Positions 33,982-43,800 of a DNA stretch of 64,000 nucleotides are shown here, one piece after another. The notes under the pieces were generated by a model. That model did not search any database. It saw nothing but the letters and a program-made list of their open reading frames with translations, and was not told where the DNA came from. The stretch's first letter is position 1, and the number at the start of each line of letters is the position of its first letter. The stretch spans positions 21,558 through 85,557 of the forward strand of contig JAHDIE010000003.1 of assembly GCA_020630955.1 (NCBI GenBank), written 5' to 3'. A program made the position numbers and the translations under genes. The DNA is from Saprospiraceae bacterium (GTDB lineage Bacteria; Bacteroidota; Bacteroidia; Chitinophagales; Saprospiraceae).

Positions 33982-35355
33982 ATGAGCGACCAAAAATTTA
34001 ATAACTGGAAGTTATCGAAACAATTAAAAGCTGCAATAGCAGAACTTGGTTTTAGCAAGGCAACTCCTATACAAGCAGAGTCATATTCTGTAATCTTGTC
34101 AGGGAAAAACGTTGTCGGTATTTCTCAGACGGGTACAGGAAAAACTTTGGCCTTCATGCTTCCCATTCTACAAGACCTTAAATTCTCGGAACAAAATTCG
34201 CCACGAGTCCTTGCACTAGTTCCAACGAGAGAATTGGTGATACAGTTGGTGAACAATATTAAGGAATACAGCAAGTATAAAACTGTCAGAGTCATTGGTG
34301 TCTATGGTGGATCAAATATCAACAAACAAAAAGAAGCTGTTGCTGGAGGAACCGATATTATAATAGCCACTCCAGGCCGCTTGTACGATATCGTCATGCA
34401 CGGAGCATTATCGCTAAAAACGATTAAAAAACTGGTAATAGATGAAGTCGATGTAATGTTAGATCTTGGATTTCGTTTTCAAATCAACAACATTTTTGAA
34501 TTGCTTCCTTCAAAACGCCAAAATATTATGTTCTCGGCAACCATGACCGAAGAAGTTGATACTTTGATTCAAGATTTCTTTGTTAAGCCCCACTATATAT
34601 CGATTGCAGTGAGCGGAACACCGCTTGAAAATATTAAACAAAGCTCCTATGCAGTTCCTAACTTTTATACCAAAGCAAACCTCTTAAGTTTGTTGTTGGA
34701 GGACAAAGAGACATACTCTAAGGTTTTGGTTTTTACTTCAAGTAAAAAGAATGCCGATCGATTGTTTGATAATCTAGAAGAAAAATATTCTAATGAAATG
34801 GGAATTATTCACTCTAATAAAACTCAAAACTATCGACTTAGAAATATCGAATCCTTTGAGTCTGGAGAATTTAGATTTTTAATTACAACGGATGTAATGG
34901 CGCGTGGCCTCGATTTAGAAAAGGTCACCCACGTAATCAATCTGGATACACCTGCCTTTCCTGAAAACTATATGCACAGAATTGGTCGAACGGGAAGAGC
35001 AGAACAGGAAGGGTGTTCGATCTTATTTTATACAGAAAAAGAATATGAAAACAAATTGGCTATAGAATTATTGATGGATTATGAAATTCCTCAACTAACC
35101 CTTCCGGAAAATTTAGTTTTCTCACATGAACTCATACCCGAAGAAAGAAAAAAAACCAGCGGGGAAAGTAATTATAACCGTAATGACTCAAAAAAATTAT
35201 CAGGCCCTGCATTCCATGAAAAGAAAGAAAAAAATAAAAAAGTAAATCTAGGAAGTAAGTGGAAACGTATTGGTTCAAAGAAATATAAAAAACCTCAAAA
35301 AAGAGGGGATAAGATTCAAAATATGGCCAGCAAGAAAAGTAAGAAGAGAAAGTAG
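33982..35355 (+). CDS. DEAD-box-type ATP-dependent RNA helicase (DEVD form)
   Basis: A 457-residue helicase with motifs in the usual order: Q motif (FNNWKL...TPIQAES, residues 6-34), Walker A SQTGTGKT (48-55), PTRELV, TPGRLYD, motif II DEVD (154-157), SAT (185-187), and motif VI HRIGRTGR (about 331-338). Motif II is DEVD instead of DEAD; I recall this variant from other Bacteroidota helicases, so it is probably functional. The last ~75 residues are Lys/Arg-rich and disordered-looking, ending KKSKKRK, a likely RNA-binding tail. In the family these enzymes unwind short RNA duplexes in ribosome assembly or mRNA decay. Monocistronic. Confidence 0.94.
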   Translation: MSDQKFNNWKLSKQLKAAIAELGFSKATPIQAESYSVILSGKNVVGISQTGTGKTLAFMLPILQDLKFSEQNSPRVLALVPTRELVIQLVNNIKEYSKYKTVRVIGVYGGSNINKQKEAVAGGTDIIIATPGRLYDIVMHGALSLKTIKKLVIDEVDVMLDLGFRFQINNIFELLPSKRQNIMFSATMTEEVDTLIQDFFVKPHYISIAVSGTPLENIKQSSYAVPNFYTKANLLSLLLEDKETYSKVLVFTSSKKNADRLFDNLEEKYSNEMGIIHSNKTQNYRLRNIESFESGEFRFLITTDVMARGLDLEKVTHVINLDTPAFPENYMHRIGRTGRAEQEGCSILFYTEKEYENKLAIELLMDYEIPQLTLPENLVFSHELIPEERKKTSGESNYNRNDSKKLSGPAFHEKKEKNKKVNLGSKWKRIGSKKYKKPQKRGDKIQNMASKKSKKRK

Positions 35356-35437
35356 GTTGTTCGCTTTGCTCACCCTCAGACTGAAGATCGTTTGCTGGGC
35401 TCACGATCCGACTTTATATTTTCAAACAAACACTTCT

Positions 35438-36499
35438 CTACCGGACAATGATCACCTTTTGTTCTGCGATGCTTTCTCCATTGGTGAGTTTTAGTAGATA
35501 ATTCCCTGTAGGGAGATAAGAAATATCCAAACTAGTTAATTGATCAGTTACTTCTGTACATAGGACTTCAACTCCTATTTGATTGTAAAGAATGATTTTT
35601 CCTTTATTGATTTGAGATTCAACATTGATGAAGTTGGTTCCTGGATTCGGAATGACTTTTAAACGGAGAATCTCAGAATTGTTTTCATTAGACGTGATTA
35701 CTCCTTCACTCAGTTGCATTTTGCTCGCTTGAAGGACCTCAATGTCCTGAAGATTATCAGGGTTGTATTTTGAAACCATGACAACGACAAACATATTGTC
35801 TAAATTAAAATGATCCGGGATTTCATATTGAAAACTGGTGTTTATGCTTGTATTTGCATCAGGGTTAATTAATTCGTCAATTTGGGAACCCCAAGCGCTG
35901 TCTCCAATGTGTCTAACAACATTTCTGTGTTGGTAATTCCATATTTCATTTCCTAAACCATAATGAGGATGACCTTCTACATTATTGTAATAATTGTCTT
36001 GAGGTTCGCCGGTAACCATATCTTCTACAATGATATAATTAACTCTGTATTCTCCTTGAGCAACATCTGTAAAGAAATCTATGGCGACATCAAAAGTTAA
36101 CTCATTCGTAAAGGCATTGGTTACCATGTTGTTGATGCCAATGGCAATAATTTGATCTTCTTCTAATTTGGCTTCTATGACATTTCTCCATTGATTATTG
36201 GGTGTAAATAAACCATTGTCATACTTTCTGTCCACAAGTATTGAGGGTACACCAAAAAGATTAAAGTCAAACCATAATTGATTACTTTCCTCATTGTTTA
36301 AGGGGTTGCCTTCAAAGGGTTTGTAGTGGGTGATCCAAATAGCATTTGGGTTATCATCTACAATATCTTGGATGATCAACGACGCATTTGGGCAATTACC
36401 ACAGTGGGAATTTGAGAATTTTTCAACCAGAACGGTTTTTTGCGCAGTCGCTATTTGCGTAAGCGCCAAGAAAAATAAATACAACAGTGAAACTCTCAT
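35438..36499 (-). CDS. Omp28-like thioredoxin-fold protein with T9SS tail
   Basis: A 353-residue secreted protein. I use the ATG at 36499, which begins a clean signal peptide (ending IATAQ). The upstream TTG at 36520 overlaps the promoter box. The mature start has a thioredoxin-like CGNC pair in FSNSHCGNCPNA, and the segment VPSILVDRK fits the cis-Pro side of that fold. This matches the Omp28-related family of Bacteroidota. The C-terminus is a T9SS type A tail (VIPNPGTNFINV ... LPTGNYLLKL). A redox or folding role outside the cell is possible but unproven. It follows the discoidin-like gene by 82 bp and has its own promoter box. Confidence 0.85.
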   Translation of the reverse strand: MRVSLLYLFFLALTQIATAQKTVLVEKFSNSHCGNCPNASLIIQDIVDDNPNAIWITHYKPFEGNPLNNEESNQLWFDFNLFGVPSILVDRKYDNGLFTPNNQWRNVIEAKLEEDQIIAIGINNMVTNAFTNELTFDVAIDFFTDVAQGEYRVNYIIVEDMVTGEPQDNYYNNVEGHPHYGLGNEIWNYQHRNVVRHIGDSAWGSQIDELINPDANTSINTSFQYEIPDHFNLDNMFVVVMVSKYNPDNLQDIEVLQASKMQLSEGVITSNENNSEILRLKVIPNPGTNFINVESQINKGKIILYNQIGVEVLCTEVTDQLTSLDISYLPTGNYLLKLTNGESIAEQKVIIVR

Positions 36500-36517
36500 C
36501 TTAAAATTAATTTGTTT

Positions 36518-36525
36518 CAAAGATA
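36518..36525 (-). promoter_or_regulatory. -7 promoter box TATCTTTG of the Omp28-like gene
   Basis: An exact TAnnTTTG match on the minus strand, about 18 bases before the ATG at 36499. It argues for the ATG start over the upstream TTG and for independent transcription of this last gene of the cluster. Confidence 0.55.
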
Positions 36526-36581
36526 AGTTGAAAATGAATAGATGCTAGTCTTTATTAAGACCATGTAAAGTGAAATTTTAA

Positions 36582-37259
36582 TTAATTCCCATTTGGGCAA
36601 TCCTCTATTCTTGCTTCAAAAACAGCACCTTGCTTTGATTCGAAACCTGGATCCAGGTTTATCTCATTTTCGGATTGGAATAATACATCACTGGTGGCAT
36701 TGATCAAGCCTTCTGCATTTAAGACTTGTTCTGCATGGTAAAGGCCACTTAAAACTGGGATTTCATGTTTATTCAAAGTCAGTTGATCACATGGATCCTC
36801 ATAAATTCCAATGCGCATTTCGGAAAAACCAAAACAATCACCTCCATAATTTTCTTCAATCGTAATGAGAACATATCTAGCCTCTGCTCCATTTAATTGT
36901 GGACCTACCTCTCCTTCATAAAAGCTACTTGCGATGGCTTCGGAAACAGTGTGATTGATTCCCCCTTGCCAGGATGAGGTATTAATGCCATAATCGATAA
37001 TGATGTTTTGCATTCCTTTATTTGTTTCCCCCGGATAATTATAATTCCAAAAATGAAATTGGCCTAATGCATAGGTGCTTCCTAAGTCATACATGATCCA
37101 ATGCCCAGTCCCTCTTGCTGGATTGGGGTTACTGCTTGGACTGCATGATTCCCACGAACTGTGATCCGAGCTATCGTGTCTGTCAACAAAACATTGCCCA
37201 AATGAATGTAAAGCCATGAACATTAAAATCAAACTTGTTAGGTATGTTGTCTTTTTCAT
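36582..37259 (-). CDS. secreted discoidin-like protein with coat-hanger C-terminus
   Basis: A 225-residue protein with a signal peptide (1-21). Residues about 25-155 look like a discoidin (F5/8 type C) beta-sandwich: WIMYDLGSTYALGQFHFWNY, then IIIDYGINTSSWQG, then ARYVLITIEENYGG and FGFSEMRIGIY. The C-terminal 60 residues match the coat-hanger-stack type pattern: LFQSENEINLDPGFESKQG followed by FEARIEDC. Such domains commonly bind sugars or cell walls, but no ligand can be named. It lies 9 bp after the DUF1501 gene, so it is probably in the same transcript. Confidence 0.75.
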   Translation of the reverse strand: MKKTTYLTSLILMFMALHSFGQCFVDRHDSSDHSSWESCSPSSNPNPARGTGHWIMYDLGSTYALGQFHFWNYNYPGETNKGMQNIIIDYGINTSSWQGGINHTVSEAIASSFYEGEVGPQLNGAEARYVLITIEENYGGDCFGFSEMRIGIYEDPCDQLTLNKHEIPVLSGLYHAEQVLNAEGLINATSDVLFQSENEINLDPGFESKQGAVFEARIEDCPNGN

Positions 37260-37268
37260 TTCTTCGAT

Positions 37269-38666
37269 TTATAGGTTTAGAAATCCAATAGGTGGATCAT
37301 CTGATCCTATGGTATAAAAATGATCTAGGTTTGGAAATATATCTGCAAGGTCTGCATTGTTAACTCCAAACCACATGGCAAGCTCAGCAAAGTATTCATC
37401 ACACGAAAGTTGTGGGATCAAAACGCCACCTCCTACTTCGATTGAATTGTTTAATTCGAGAGAAGGGTAGTTGCCATAGATATTACCACCATTTATAGGT
37501 CCACCCATGGCCATAACATTTCCTCCCCAAGCATGATCGGTTCCATTTCCGTTAGATGTCAATGTCCTTGAGAATTCTGACATGGTAAAGGTTGAAACGC
37601 ATCCAGAAGTGCCAATTTCTTCCATTGCGTCATTGAATTCTTTCATGGCATCACTTAGCACTGTAAGCATTTCATCTTGATTGACAAGAACTTCGTCATG
37701 ATGATCCCAACCTCCAAATTCAACAAAAAATATTTGTCGTTGTACTCCTAAGGTATCACGTGCAGCAATGGTTTTTGCAATCATTTGCATTGATTGAGAA
37801 ACATCATTGTTTGAAAATTGCGTGTTAAAATCTGATACTCCATCTATTGCTGTGCTAAATTCTTCATGGGAATCTCTAGCCACCTTAATGATGTCAACAT
37901 ATGTTTTTTTATACATGTCTGCATAAGCTTGATCAATAAAATGATCTACTGAGTTTGTTATAATTTGCTGCCTGGAGTTGGCTCCATTATAACCTTCTAT
38001 TCCAATCGCACCATCATATGGATCGATAACATATTCGACAGTACTATTACCTTTTTGAAAGGTATTGGTTCCAGCCAAGGAAATGTTCATTGAGATATTT
38101 GAATTGCCATTCATGGATTGAAGAAGATCGGCAGTTTTACCGCCCCAACCAACAGCAGTCCTGTCATGAGGTATAGATGTTTGCCATTGCTGAGCTTGAT
38201 CAGCATGAGAAAACAATCCAAGCGGAATATCCACAGATTCGTCGTAGTATTCTTGTTTTGTGATTGGTTGTATCAAAGTCCCAATATTAGAAATGAATGA
38301 TAATTTGTTATCATTGTACAAGGATTGAATTCCTGTCATAGCTGGATGCAATCCATGATTTGTTCCATTCAAAGGAAGAATATCATTAAGCGGAATGGCC
38401 AGATTTGATCTTGTTACAGCATAGTGGTTGTAAGCTGTGGTTTCTGTTGGTATCAACATGTTAAATGAATCATTGCCACCTGATTGCATAATACAAACCA
38501 AGGCTTTGTAATTACCATCTGCTAGGCTACTAGAAGCGGCTGCTGCCGCATTTATTTTCTTAAGGTCCAATAATGTAGATAGTAAGGAAGTTGAACCAAT
38601 TGCTGCGCAACTAGCCTGTCCTAAAAATTTTCTTCTTGATATTTTATTGTAATATTTTTTATTCAT
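37269..38666 (-). CDS. DUF1501 family protein with Tat-type signal
   Basis: A 465-residue DUF1501 protein. The N-terminus SRRKFLGQA (RR at 11-12) followed by a hydrophobic stretch is a twin-arginine signal. The mature domain opens with the family motif VCIMQSGGNDSFNMLIPT, continues with GLHPAM and LFSHADQAQQWQT, and has VEFGGWDHHDEV and MSEFSRTLTSNGNGTDHAWGG in the second half. These His/Asp-rich segments resemble the alkaline-phosphatase/sulfatase superfamily, which DUF1501 is thought to belong to; activity is unproven. It lies 5 bp after the DUF1800 gene, the usual partner of this family. Confidence 0.9.
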   Translation of the reverse strand: MNKKYYNKISRRKFLGQASCAAIGSTSLLSTLLDLKKINAAAAASSSLADGNYKALVCIMQSGGNDSFNMLIPTETTAYNHYAVTRSNLAIPLNDILPLNGTNHGLHPAMTGIQSLYNDNKLSFISNIGTLIQPITKQEYYDESVDIPLGLFSHADQAQQWQTSIPHDRTAVGWGGKTADLLQSMNGNSNISMNISLAGTNTFQKGNSTVEYVIDPYDGAIGIEGYNGANSRQQIITNSVDHFIDQAYADMYKKTYVDIIKVARDSHEEFSTAIDGVSDFNTQFSNNDVSQSMQMIAKTIAARDTLGVQRQIFFVEFGGWDHHDEVLVNQDEMLTVLSDAMKEFNDAMEEIGTSGCVSTFTMSEFSRTLTSNGNGTDHAWGGNVMAMGGPINGGNIYGNYPSLELNNSIEVGGGVLIPQLSCDEYFAELAMWFGVNNADLADIFPNLDHFYTIGSDDPPIGFLNL

Positions 38667-38671
38667 GTTGA

Positions 38672-40453
38672 TTATTTTTGGGTGGCAAAATCTGGAGAAA
38701 TCATTAGGATGTAGAGCATTATTAAGGCATCATCCAAATCACTCCAATTTAGGTCAATAGCTGCTTGTCTAATTATGTTTCTGGTATCATCCGAAATTTG
38801 ACCTAAGCCCAAAATGATTTCTATATCGGATAAAAATTCCTCGATGCCATCATTTTGTATTCTGTTAGAAAGGTGATTGTCAGATAGGCTAACACCATTT
38901 GGTCCAAAAATATCGTCATCTTCCCAATCATATAATATGAAATCCCAATTGGTCCAATCATTTACTTTGTTGAGATATCCAATGGAAGTTTGCGTGTTAA
39001 ATATCTGAAACTCCGGAGCAACCAAATTGGCATTACCAATCTCTCCCAAAGGTTGATAGTCTGGAAGATAGAAATTAAAAACAGTTGGAGAAGCCATCGG
39101 TTGTTGGCTCATTGCATTATTTTGTTGCACGCCTGCTTCCCAGAAATTATTTGCCACATTGTCCAGCGGAAATGCTTTAAGTAATGAAGTTAATCTTAAA
39201 ATCGGCTCCTTTAATCTACCTGGATTGTTTATTTCTAATGCATCACAGCTTCTTGCTTCTGGGTCGAGAAGAATAGCTTTGATAAAAGCTAGCATATCAC
39301 CTCGGACGCCTTGTCCATTGTTGTTAAATACAGCGGCTGTTCTTGCAATATAAGCTGGACTTGGATTTGATTTTACAAGTCGTTGAATTAATCGTTGCGA
39401 TAAAAACGGACCAACATTCTCGTGATTGAAAATGTAATCTATAGCGTCTTCGATGTCTTCCATTCCTGATTGGCCTGCTGGAATAGTGTAATCTCCTCCA
39501 AATAAAACTTTAGGTCCGGGTTCGTGTTCCTCATCGTACATCATCATTGGGACAGTTCGATCTGTTGCCCATATTCCTAAGCCCCAAACTGGGAGTCCAT
39601 TGGTCCAGTCAACCCAATCTTGGATCCCTCCTGCACCAAGTCCAGTGAACACTTTGGCTAATTCCTTGATGTCGTTGTTGTTGTAGGTAGGAATTTTTTC
39701 TCCATTGCCATCGAGTTTGTAAGTTCCATTTAAATTTAATTCGTAGAGCCCAATCGAAAATAATTGCATAATCTCTCGTGCATAGTTTTCATCTGGATGA
39801 ATATTATTGGGAGTGTCGGTTTTAGGATTTTCAAAATGGCTTAGATAATATCCCATGGCAGGATGCAAAGAAATGTCCATTAATAAGTCTTTATAATTAC
39901 CTAAACCATGGGTTTGAAATATATCATAATAGCTGGCCAATGAGTAAGCCCAATCCCTGAGGTCTGAGTTTATTGAAACCACAAAAATTTGGCTTAAGGC
40001 GTAAGATATTTTTTGTCTAAACTGATCATCTTCCGTCATCAAATGTTCAAACCAAGTATAGGAAAAATGAGGATGATACGGACCAAATATATCTGTTACA
40101 CCATATGCCAGCTGAGTATCATATATGTAATTCCAAATGTCTTCTAATTCCAACAAGTATTCGGAAGTAGGCAAGGTAACTTGATTATCAATCCATGTTT
40201 CGAAGCCGACTGCAAGAACATCATCGACATCCTGCATATTACCACCAAAACTAGCTTGTGCAAGAAATCTTGCAGCGTCTGCACGTTTTGCAGTCAAACC
40301 ATCTCCATCTATTGTTTTGATGGCATTGTTTCCACTACTACTCGTGACACTAATTCCATTTGCGTGGCCACCACCAATATAATCGGTATATTGACTAAAA
40401 CTGAAGTAATGGAGTAGGGTGAAGAGAATTACAATAAAATTGATTCTTTTCAT
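38672..40453 (-). CDS. DUF1800 family secreted protein
   Basis: A 593-residue DUF1800 protein. I use the ATG at 40453, giving the signal peptide MKRINFIVILFTLLHYFSFSQ. The upstream ATG at 40507 adds an 18-residue polar extension. Family features are ARFLAQASFGGNMQDVDDV, FRQKISYALSQIFVVS, the central HPDENYAREIMQLFSIGLYELN, and then VFTGLG and HEPGPKVLFGG. The C-terminal half has QRLIQRLVKSNPSP and MSQQPMASPTVFNFYLPDY. Function of the family is unknown, but it nearly always travels with DUF1501. First gene of the minus-strand cluster. Confidence 0.9.
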   Translation of the reverse strand: MKRINFIVILFTLLHYFSFSQYTDYIGGGHANGISVTSSSGNNAIKTIDGDGLTAKRADAARFLAQASFGGNMQDVDDVLAVGFETWIDNQVTLPTSEYLLELEDIWNYIYDTQLAYGVTDIFGPYHPHFSYTWFEHLMTEDDQFRQKISYALSQIFVVSINSDLRDWAYSLASYYDIFQTHGLGNYKDLLMDISLHPAMGYYLSHFENPKTDTPNNIHPDENYAREIMQLFSIGLYELNLNGTYKLDGNGEKIPTYNNNDIKELAKVFTGLGAGGIQDWVDWTNGLPVWGLGIWATDRTVPMMMYDEEHEPGPKVLFGGDYTIPAGQSGMEDIEDAIDYIFNHENVGPFLSQRLIQRLVKSNPSPAYIARTAAVFNNNGQGVRGDMLAFIKAILLDPEARSCDALEINNPGRLKEPILRLTSLLKAFPLDNVANNFWEAGVQQNNAMSQQPMASPTVFNFYLPDYQPLGEIGNANLVAPEFQIFNTQTSIGYLNKVNDWTNWDFILYDWEDDDIFGPNGVSLSDNHLSNRIQNDGIEEFLSDIEIILGLGQISDDTRNIIRQAAIDLNWSDLDDALIMLYILMISPDFATQK

Positions 40454-40879
40454 TTTGTTTTTTTGAGGGTAAAGAAACTTGAATTGATACTGCAAAGGAT
40501 GAGCCATAAATCTAATGCTTCCTCATTGGTATTTTATAGGGGGAAACACTCATTTTATAACTTTCAGTCTCATTGTTTGCTTCCGCAAATGGCAAAATCC
40601 TTTAGATCTACGAAATTTATTAATCAAGTATGGGGAGAAAATTAAATGGCTTAAGTTAGAAATAATATTTTTTTAGAAAAATTATGTCTTTGATAAGTTG
40701 GAATAAATGTAATCTGTTGGTCATTAGGATTAGTGTCTTAAATAAATTTCTTAAAAATCAGTAAGGATATTGAATCATTTATTATCCTGTTAGAAATGAT
40801 GATTAAATGCCTCCTCCATAGCAAAAGCAAGGAGAAGGCATCTTATAAAACCAACTTAAAAACAAATGAACGTTTTCTG
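40454..40879. other. 426-bp intergenic region with a hairpin
   Basis: No credible gene. It carries the promoter of the DUF1800 gene at the left (not pinpointed). At 40807-40841 there is a stem ATGCCTcCTCC / GGAGaAGGCAT, ten pairs with one mismatch. That hairpin lies 39 bp past the stop of the giant gene at 40880 and could slow or end its transcript, but it has no T-tract. Confidence 0.55.
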
Positions 40880-43800
40880 TTATTTTAGCAATGTAACATC
40901 ACCAAATTTTTCATAAAGTATTGGGTCCTCACAAGTGGTATATTCTAATTCAATTCTCCATACAAACACTCCAGGATTAATATCCTCATTTTGAAAGAAG
41001 CCATTCCAAAACTCTTCATTGTTGGTTGAATCAAATAATTTATTTCCCCATCTATCGAATATGGTAAAGCGATAGGAAATGACATCAATTTCCTCATGAA
41101 GGAGTGGCTTTAATTCTTGGTTGCCGTCACTTGAGTCAGGTGTAAAAATGTTTGGCATATAAGCAGGATTTTGAACTCCATGTTCTTCATCAAATTGAAT
41201 ATCCCAAATTTGAGACCGAATAGAACAGCCATCATTTATTTCTAACTCGTATATCCCAGATTGCCCCACGATAATACTTTCTGCAGTCTCTCCTGTGCTC
41301 CATTGATAACTTATTTCTGATGATGGATTTATAGCAGAACTGATCAACTCAACCTCCTGTGTGCTGCATTCAATGACCGGGTCATTAAATTCGATATCCG
41401 TGGTTTCAATTTCTTCAATGGTAATCTCTATTTCTGTTGGACAAAGATTTTCGTCTTGAGCGAATATAGTATAATCGCCAGAAGCTAAGTTTTCAAAAAA
41501 TGGGTCCGCTTGGAAATTCAAACCATCTATTGAGTAACTTAAATTTTCAGTATTTATAAATTCAACCCAGCCATTATCTTGGCCAACACAAGATGCTTTA
41601 GTGATGATGTCAATGGCAAATGGTTCATATCCACCAATGGTAAATGGCAATTCAAACACGCAATTGTCAGCAGTTTCTACATATAATATGTGATCGCCAA
41701 TTTGTAAGTCTAAAAACTCTTGAGTTGTGCTAAAATTAACACCGTCAATTGAAAATTCTAGATTAGTTTCATCAGTAGTGATGAAAATTGCACCCAAATA
41801 TTGTCCAGCACAACTGTCATATGTCTCAAGGCTAAGTTCAGGCTCAGCGTAGGCATTTATTTCAAATATTTGTGTTCCACTACATCCGTTTTCATCAAAG
41901 GTATAAAGTGTGTGCTCTCCAACTTCTAAATTATTAAAAACGGTGTTACTGACAGGACTATTTGGATCATCCACTGCATAGGTCCAATTTACGGAAGTGT
42001 TATTATCAATTTCTAATGACCCACTAGCCATCCCACTACATGTGTTTTCTGTTGTGAAATCTGGAATTGGTATATTCATCAGATCAATTTCAAAATTGTA
42101 TTCATACAAACAACCTTCAGGGTCTACTACATATAGAATATGCGAACCTGCCGAAAGATTGTTGATAGTGGTAACTTCCGTCATATTGCTTAAATCATCT
42201 ATTGCAAAGGATAAATTAGAAGTTGAATTATTTGTGATAAAAAGTGAACCATTTGATTCCATTGGACAAGTGCCTTCCGATGTATAAATAATGTTGGGTA
42301 CTTCAGATTCAATAATTTCAAAATCATGTTCTGTTATGCATCCATTTTCATGATAAGTAGTTATCGTGTAGTTGCCAGCTGCAAGATTATTAAAAGTGTT
42401 TCCATAGTTAACGGTTTGACCACCATCAAGGGAATAATTTGTCGTGAATAATGGGTAATTGATCACAGTTACTTCACCTGAATTCTGTCCTGAACACGAA
42501 TTGCTGGTCATAAGTTGAATTTCATCAATTTCATATGGCAATACTTCTAAATTAATGGTTGATTCACAACCATCAGCATCTATCATCGTAATAGTCTCTG
42601 TGTCGTAGGCGCTGTACAAATTATTCTCATATTCTACCTGTTCATTGGGACAAGTAAAAAGCGTTAAATCAAAAGTTGAGCTAGTGCAGTCTTTGTTAAG
42701 AGGAAAATCTTGGTTTAATTCCTCTATGCATGACTTTAGTTCAAAGTCATAAAATAAGTTGCCTTGACCGCTATTGAGAGAAAGTCCGGTAGTGTCAATT
42801 ACAACCATGCCAGTTGTGGTGGGCAAAGGATCAAATTCGTAGAATCCATTTGCATCAGTATTGGTATTTCCGGTGCTTGTGTTACCAGAGAAAAGGTTTA
42901 CAGGTACATTTTCAAGTAATTCCTCACCTGGATCATGAATATTATTATTGTTGCTATCGATAAATACTATGCCCGACAATTTTTGATCTTTAGTTTCTGG
43001 GCTAATACTAAGAATGTCACTCATAACGGTACATCCGTAGGTGTTCTCTAGCAATACCTGATAATCACCAACTTCGTTAATTTGTATACTAGGAGCATTG
43101 CCCTCAGACCCAACAATTGCTACACCATCTAGAAACCACTGGTATGAAGTTGACGAAGAGGAATTTGCTACGCACAAGGTGTCTGGAAAACAAAGTTCTT
43201 GACAACCAGTTAGCATTCTATCAATGATTGGGAGTGGGTTAATTCTCAATCTATTACTTTGGCGAATACAGCCAAATTGATTGATCGCTTCTGCAAAATA
43301 TTCACCAGGGCTGGTTGTTTTTATCGAGTTTCCTTCAGCACCATTGTTCCAAAAATACCTAAGATCAGGATTTGGATTGATGACTGAAAATGTAAACTCA
43401 ACTCCCTCACAGAATGTACTTTGATCGGATTCAATATTAAATGCATCTGGTATTGGATGAACAATGACTTCAAAAGGTTCTGAGGCTATTTGACATCCAC
43501 TAGTCGTATGGGTTACAGTTATTGTGTATTCATGATTTCCAACAGGTAAGCCGCTTGTTTCATTTGCTTGTAAGAAAGAATTTGTTTGGCCTGATGACCA
43601 TTCATATGCATTGGCATTTGGTATCCATCCCACAAATAACTCAAATAATTCATTTTCACAGATTTCTAATTGTTCGTATTGACTATTGTAATTAAAAGTA
43701 CTTGGATCATAAACGTATCCTTGGATAACAGGATTTAGAGGTCTTATCACATTGACCAAAACAGGTTCTGGTATGTACTCACAACCATCAAAGGAGCTTA

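Noticed and set aside
36500-36520. TTG start for the Omp28-like protein
   Set aside because: It overlaps the -7 box at 36518-36525, and the ATG at 36499 gives a standard signal peptide.
40463-40645. 60-codon plus-strand frame in the gap before the DUF1800 gene
   Set aside because: No family features, and composition typical of random AT-rich DNA. It starts inside the promoter region of the opposite gene.
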